42,048 bases of DNA from Pseudomonadota bacterium (GTDB lineage Bacteria; Pseudomonadota; Alphaproteobacteria; Rhodospirillales; Casp-alpha2): NCBI GenBank assembly GCA_027624235.1, contig JAQBYB010000017.1:1-42048 (forward strand), in the 5' to 3' direction. Under the pieces are notes generated by a model that did no database searches, was not told where the DNA came from, and saw only the letters and a program-made list of their open reading frames with translations. This document shows, piece after piece, positions 41,745 through 42,048 of this stretch (position 1 is its first letter; each line of letters begins with the position of its first letter). Both the position numbers and the translations under genes were made by a program.

Positions 41745-42048
41745 CTATTGGGCTTGGGGCGGCTCGACAATATTTGGAAAAGCCTTTGTCCAGGAAATTC
41801 GACCGGTGCGGTTTGCGGTCTTCTTGGCAAGGACGCTTAAGCCTGCACTTACGGTTGCCGCCGCCGGCGCCGTGGCAACGCCTAATCCAACGTTGCCCAC
41901 TCCAACCGTTGTCGTACCGGCTTGGCCTTTACCCGCATCAGTTCCCGGCGCCCCGGCTCCCGGGCCGGCTTGATTGCCGCCGCCCTGGCCACCGCCGCCA
42001 CCCTGGCCACCGCCACCGCCACCGCCACCCCCGCCGCCGCCCCCGCCT
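41745..42048 (-). CDS. C-terminal part of a glycine-rich protein, cut by the window edge
   Basis: A minus-strand frame enters at the right edge and ends at TAG (41745-41747), giving at least 101 residues. From the edge it reads a run of about fourteen glycines, then GGQGGGGGQGGGNQAGPGAG and a low-complexity Gly/Ala/Thr stretch. The C-terminal segment is ordinary (LSVLAKKTANRTGRISWTKA, ending EPPQAQ). The repetitive CCACCGCC DNA at 41980-42048 is explained by this glycine coding. The start and any signal peptide lie outside the window. It is encoded just before the lipoprotein gene on the same strand. Confidence 0.6.
   Translation of the reverse strand, partial: GGGGGGGGGGGGGGQGGGGGQGGGNQAGPGAGAPGTDAGKGQAGTTTVGVGNVGLGVATAPAAATVSAGLSVLAKKTANRTGRISWTKAFPNIVEPPQAQ

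Noticed and set aside
41980-42048. CCACCGCC tandem array as a satellite or CRISPR-like repeat
   Set aside because: It is fully explained as glycine codons of a minus-strand coding frame; no spacers are present.

Overview
The window reads as GC-rich chromosomal DNA of an alphaproteobacterium, most likely in or near the Rhodospirillales. I infer this from gene content and order (serC-serA; yfgM-bamB-der; dnaB-alr-mlaE-mlaF followed by radA-cvpA-purF) and from typical alphaproteobacterial intergenic palindromes. No rRNA, tRNA or CRISPR array was recognised. Two stretches, about 1-900 and 8590-9530, are visibly AT-richer and look acquired; both carry damaged genes.

Layout, left to right. (1) 1-970: an AT-rich tail with a probably truncated orphan gene, then a two-hairpin leader that hides the ribosome binding site of serC. 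(2) 976-3719: serC-serA for serine synthesis. (3) 3738-4067: a small SHOCT membrane protein, divergent from the next operon. (4) 4146-8580: an apparent five-gene operon for a three-subunit tungsten aldehyde:ferredoxin oxidoreductase of the AorABC type (polyferredoxin, W-enzyme, FAD/NAD subunit), plus a MoaD-like protein and an unrecognised 100-residue protein. A near-perfect FNR/Anr box sits 41.5 bases upstream of the start site implied by its candidate -10 element. (5) 8638-9528: a Fic toxin-antitoxin module whose toxin has an in-frame TGA. (6) 9536-13090: yfgM-bamB-der, for outer-membrane assembly and ribosome biogenesis. (7) 13198-16874: a redoxin, a lipoprotein, a hidden 38-codon ORF bounded by inverted repeats, a Sel1 protein, a HAD phosphatase and a class I glutamine amidotransferase. 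(8) 17130-20524: a secreted hydrolase and an iron alcohol dehydrogenase/aldehyde dehydrogenase pair.

(9) 20609-28325: phosphorus acquisition. An aminoethylphosphonate importer (phnS2-phnT2-phnU2) with the transaminase phnW follows a phosphate permease (pit) and its DUF47 partner. No enzyme for cutting the C-P bond of phosphonoacetaldehyde is encoded here. (10) 28453-39402: a long leftward housekeeping block: dnaB, alr, mlaE, mlaF, a TPR/GT41 glycosyltransferase, radA, cvpA, purF and a short-chain dehydrogenase. (11) 39627-42048: exported proteins of unclear role: an amidohydrolase-fold protein, a lipoprotein, and the C-terminus of a glycine-rich protein running off the right edge.

The most interesting parts are the putatively oxygen-regulated aor operon with its unknown fifth gene, the 14.27-14.46 kb inverted-repeat/small-ORF structure, the interrupted Fic module and the incomplete phosphonate pathway. 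All functional calls come from reading motifs and remembered family sequences; no database search was run.
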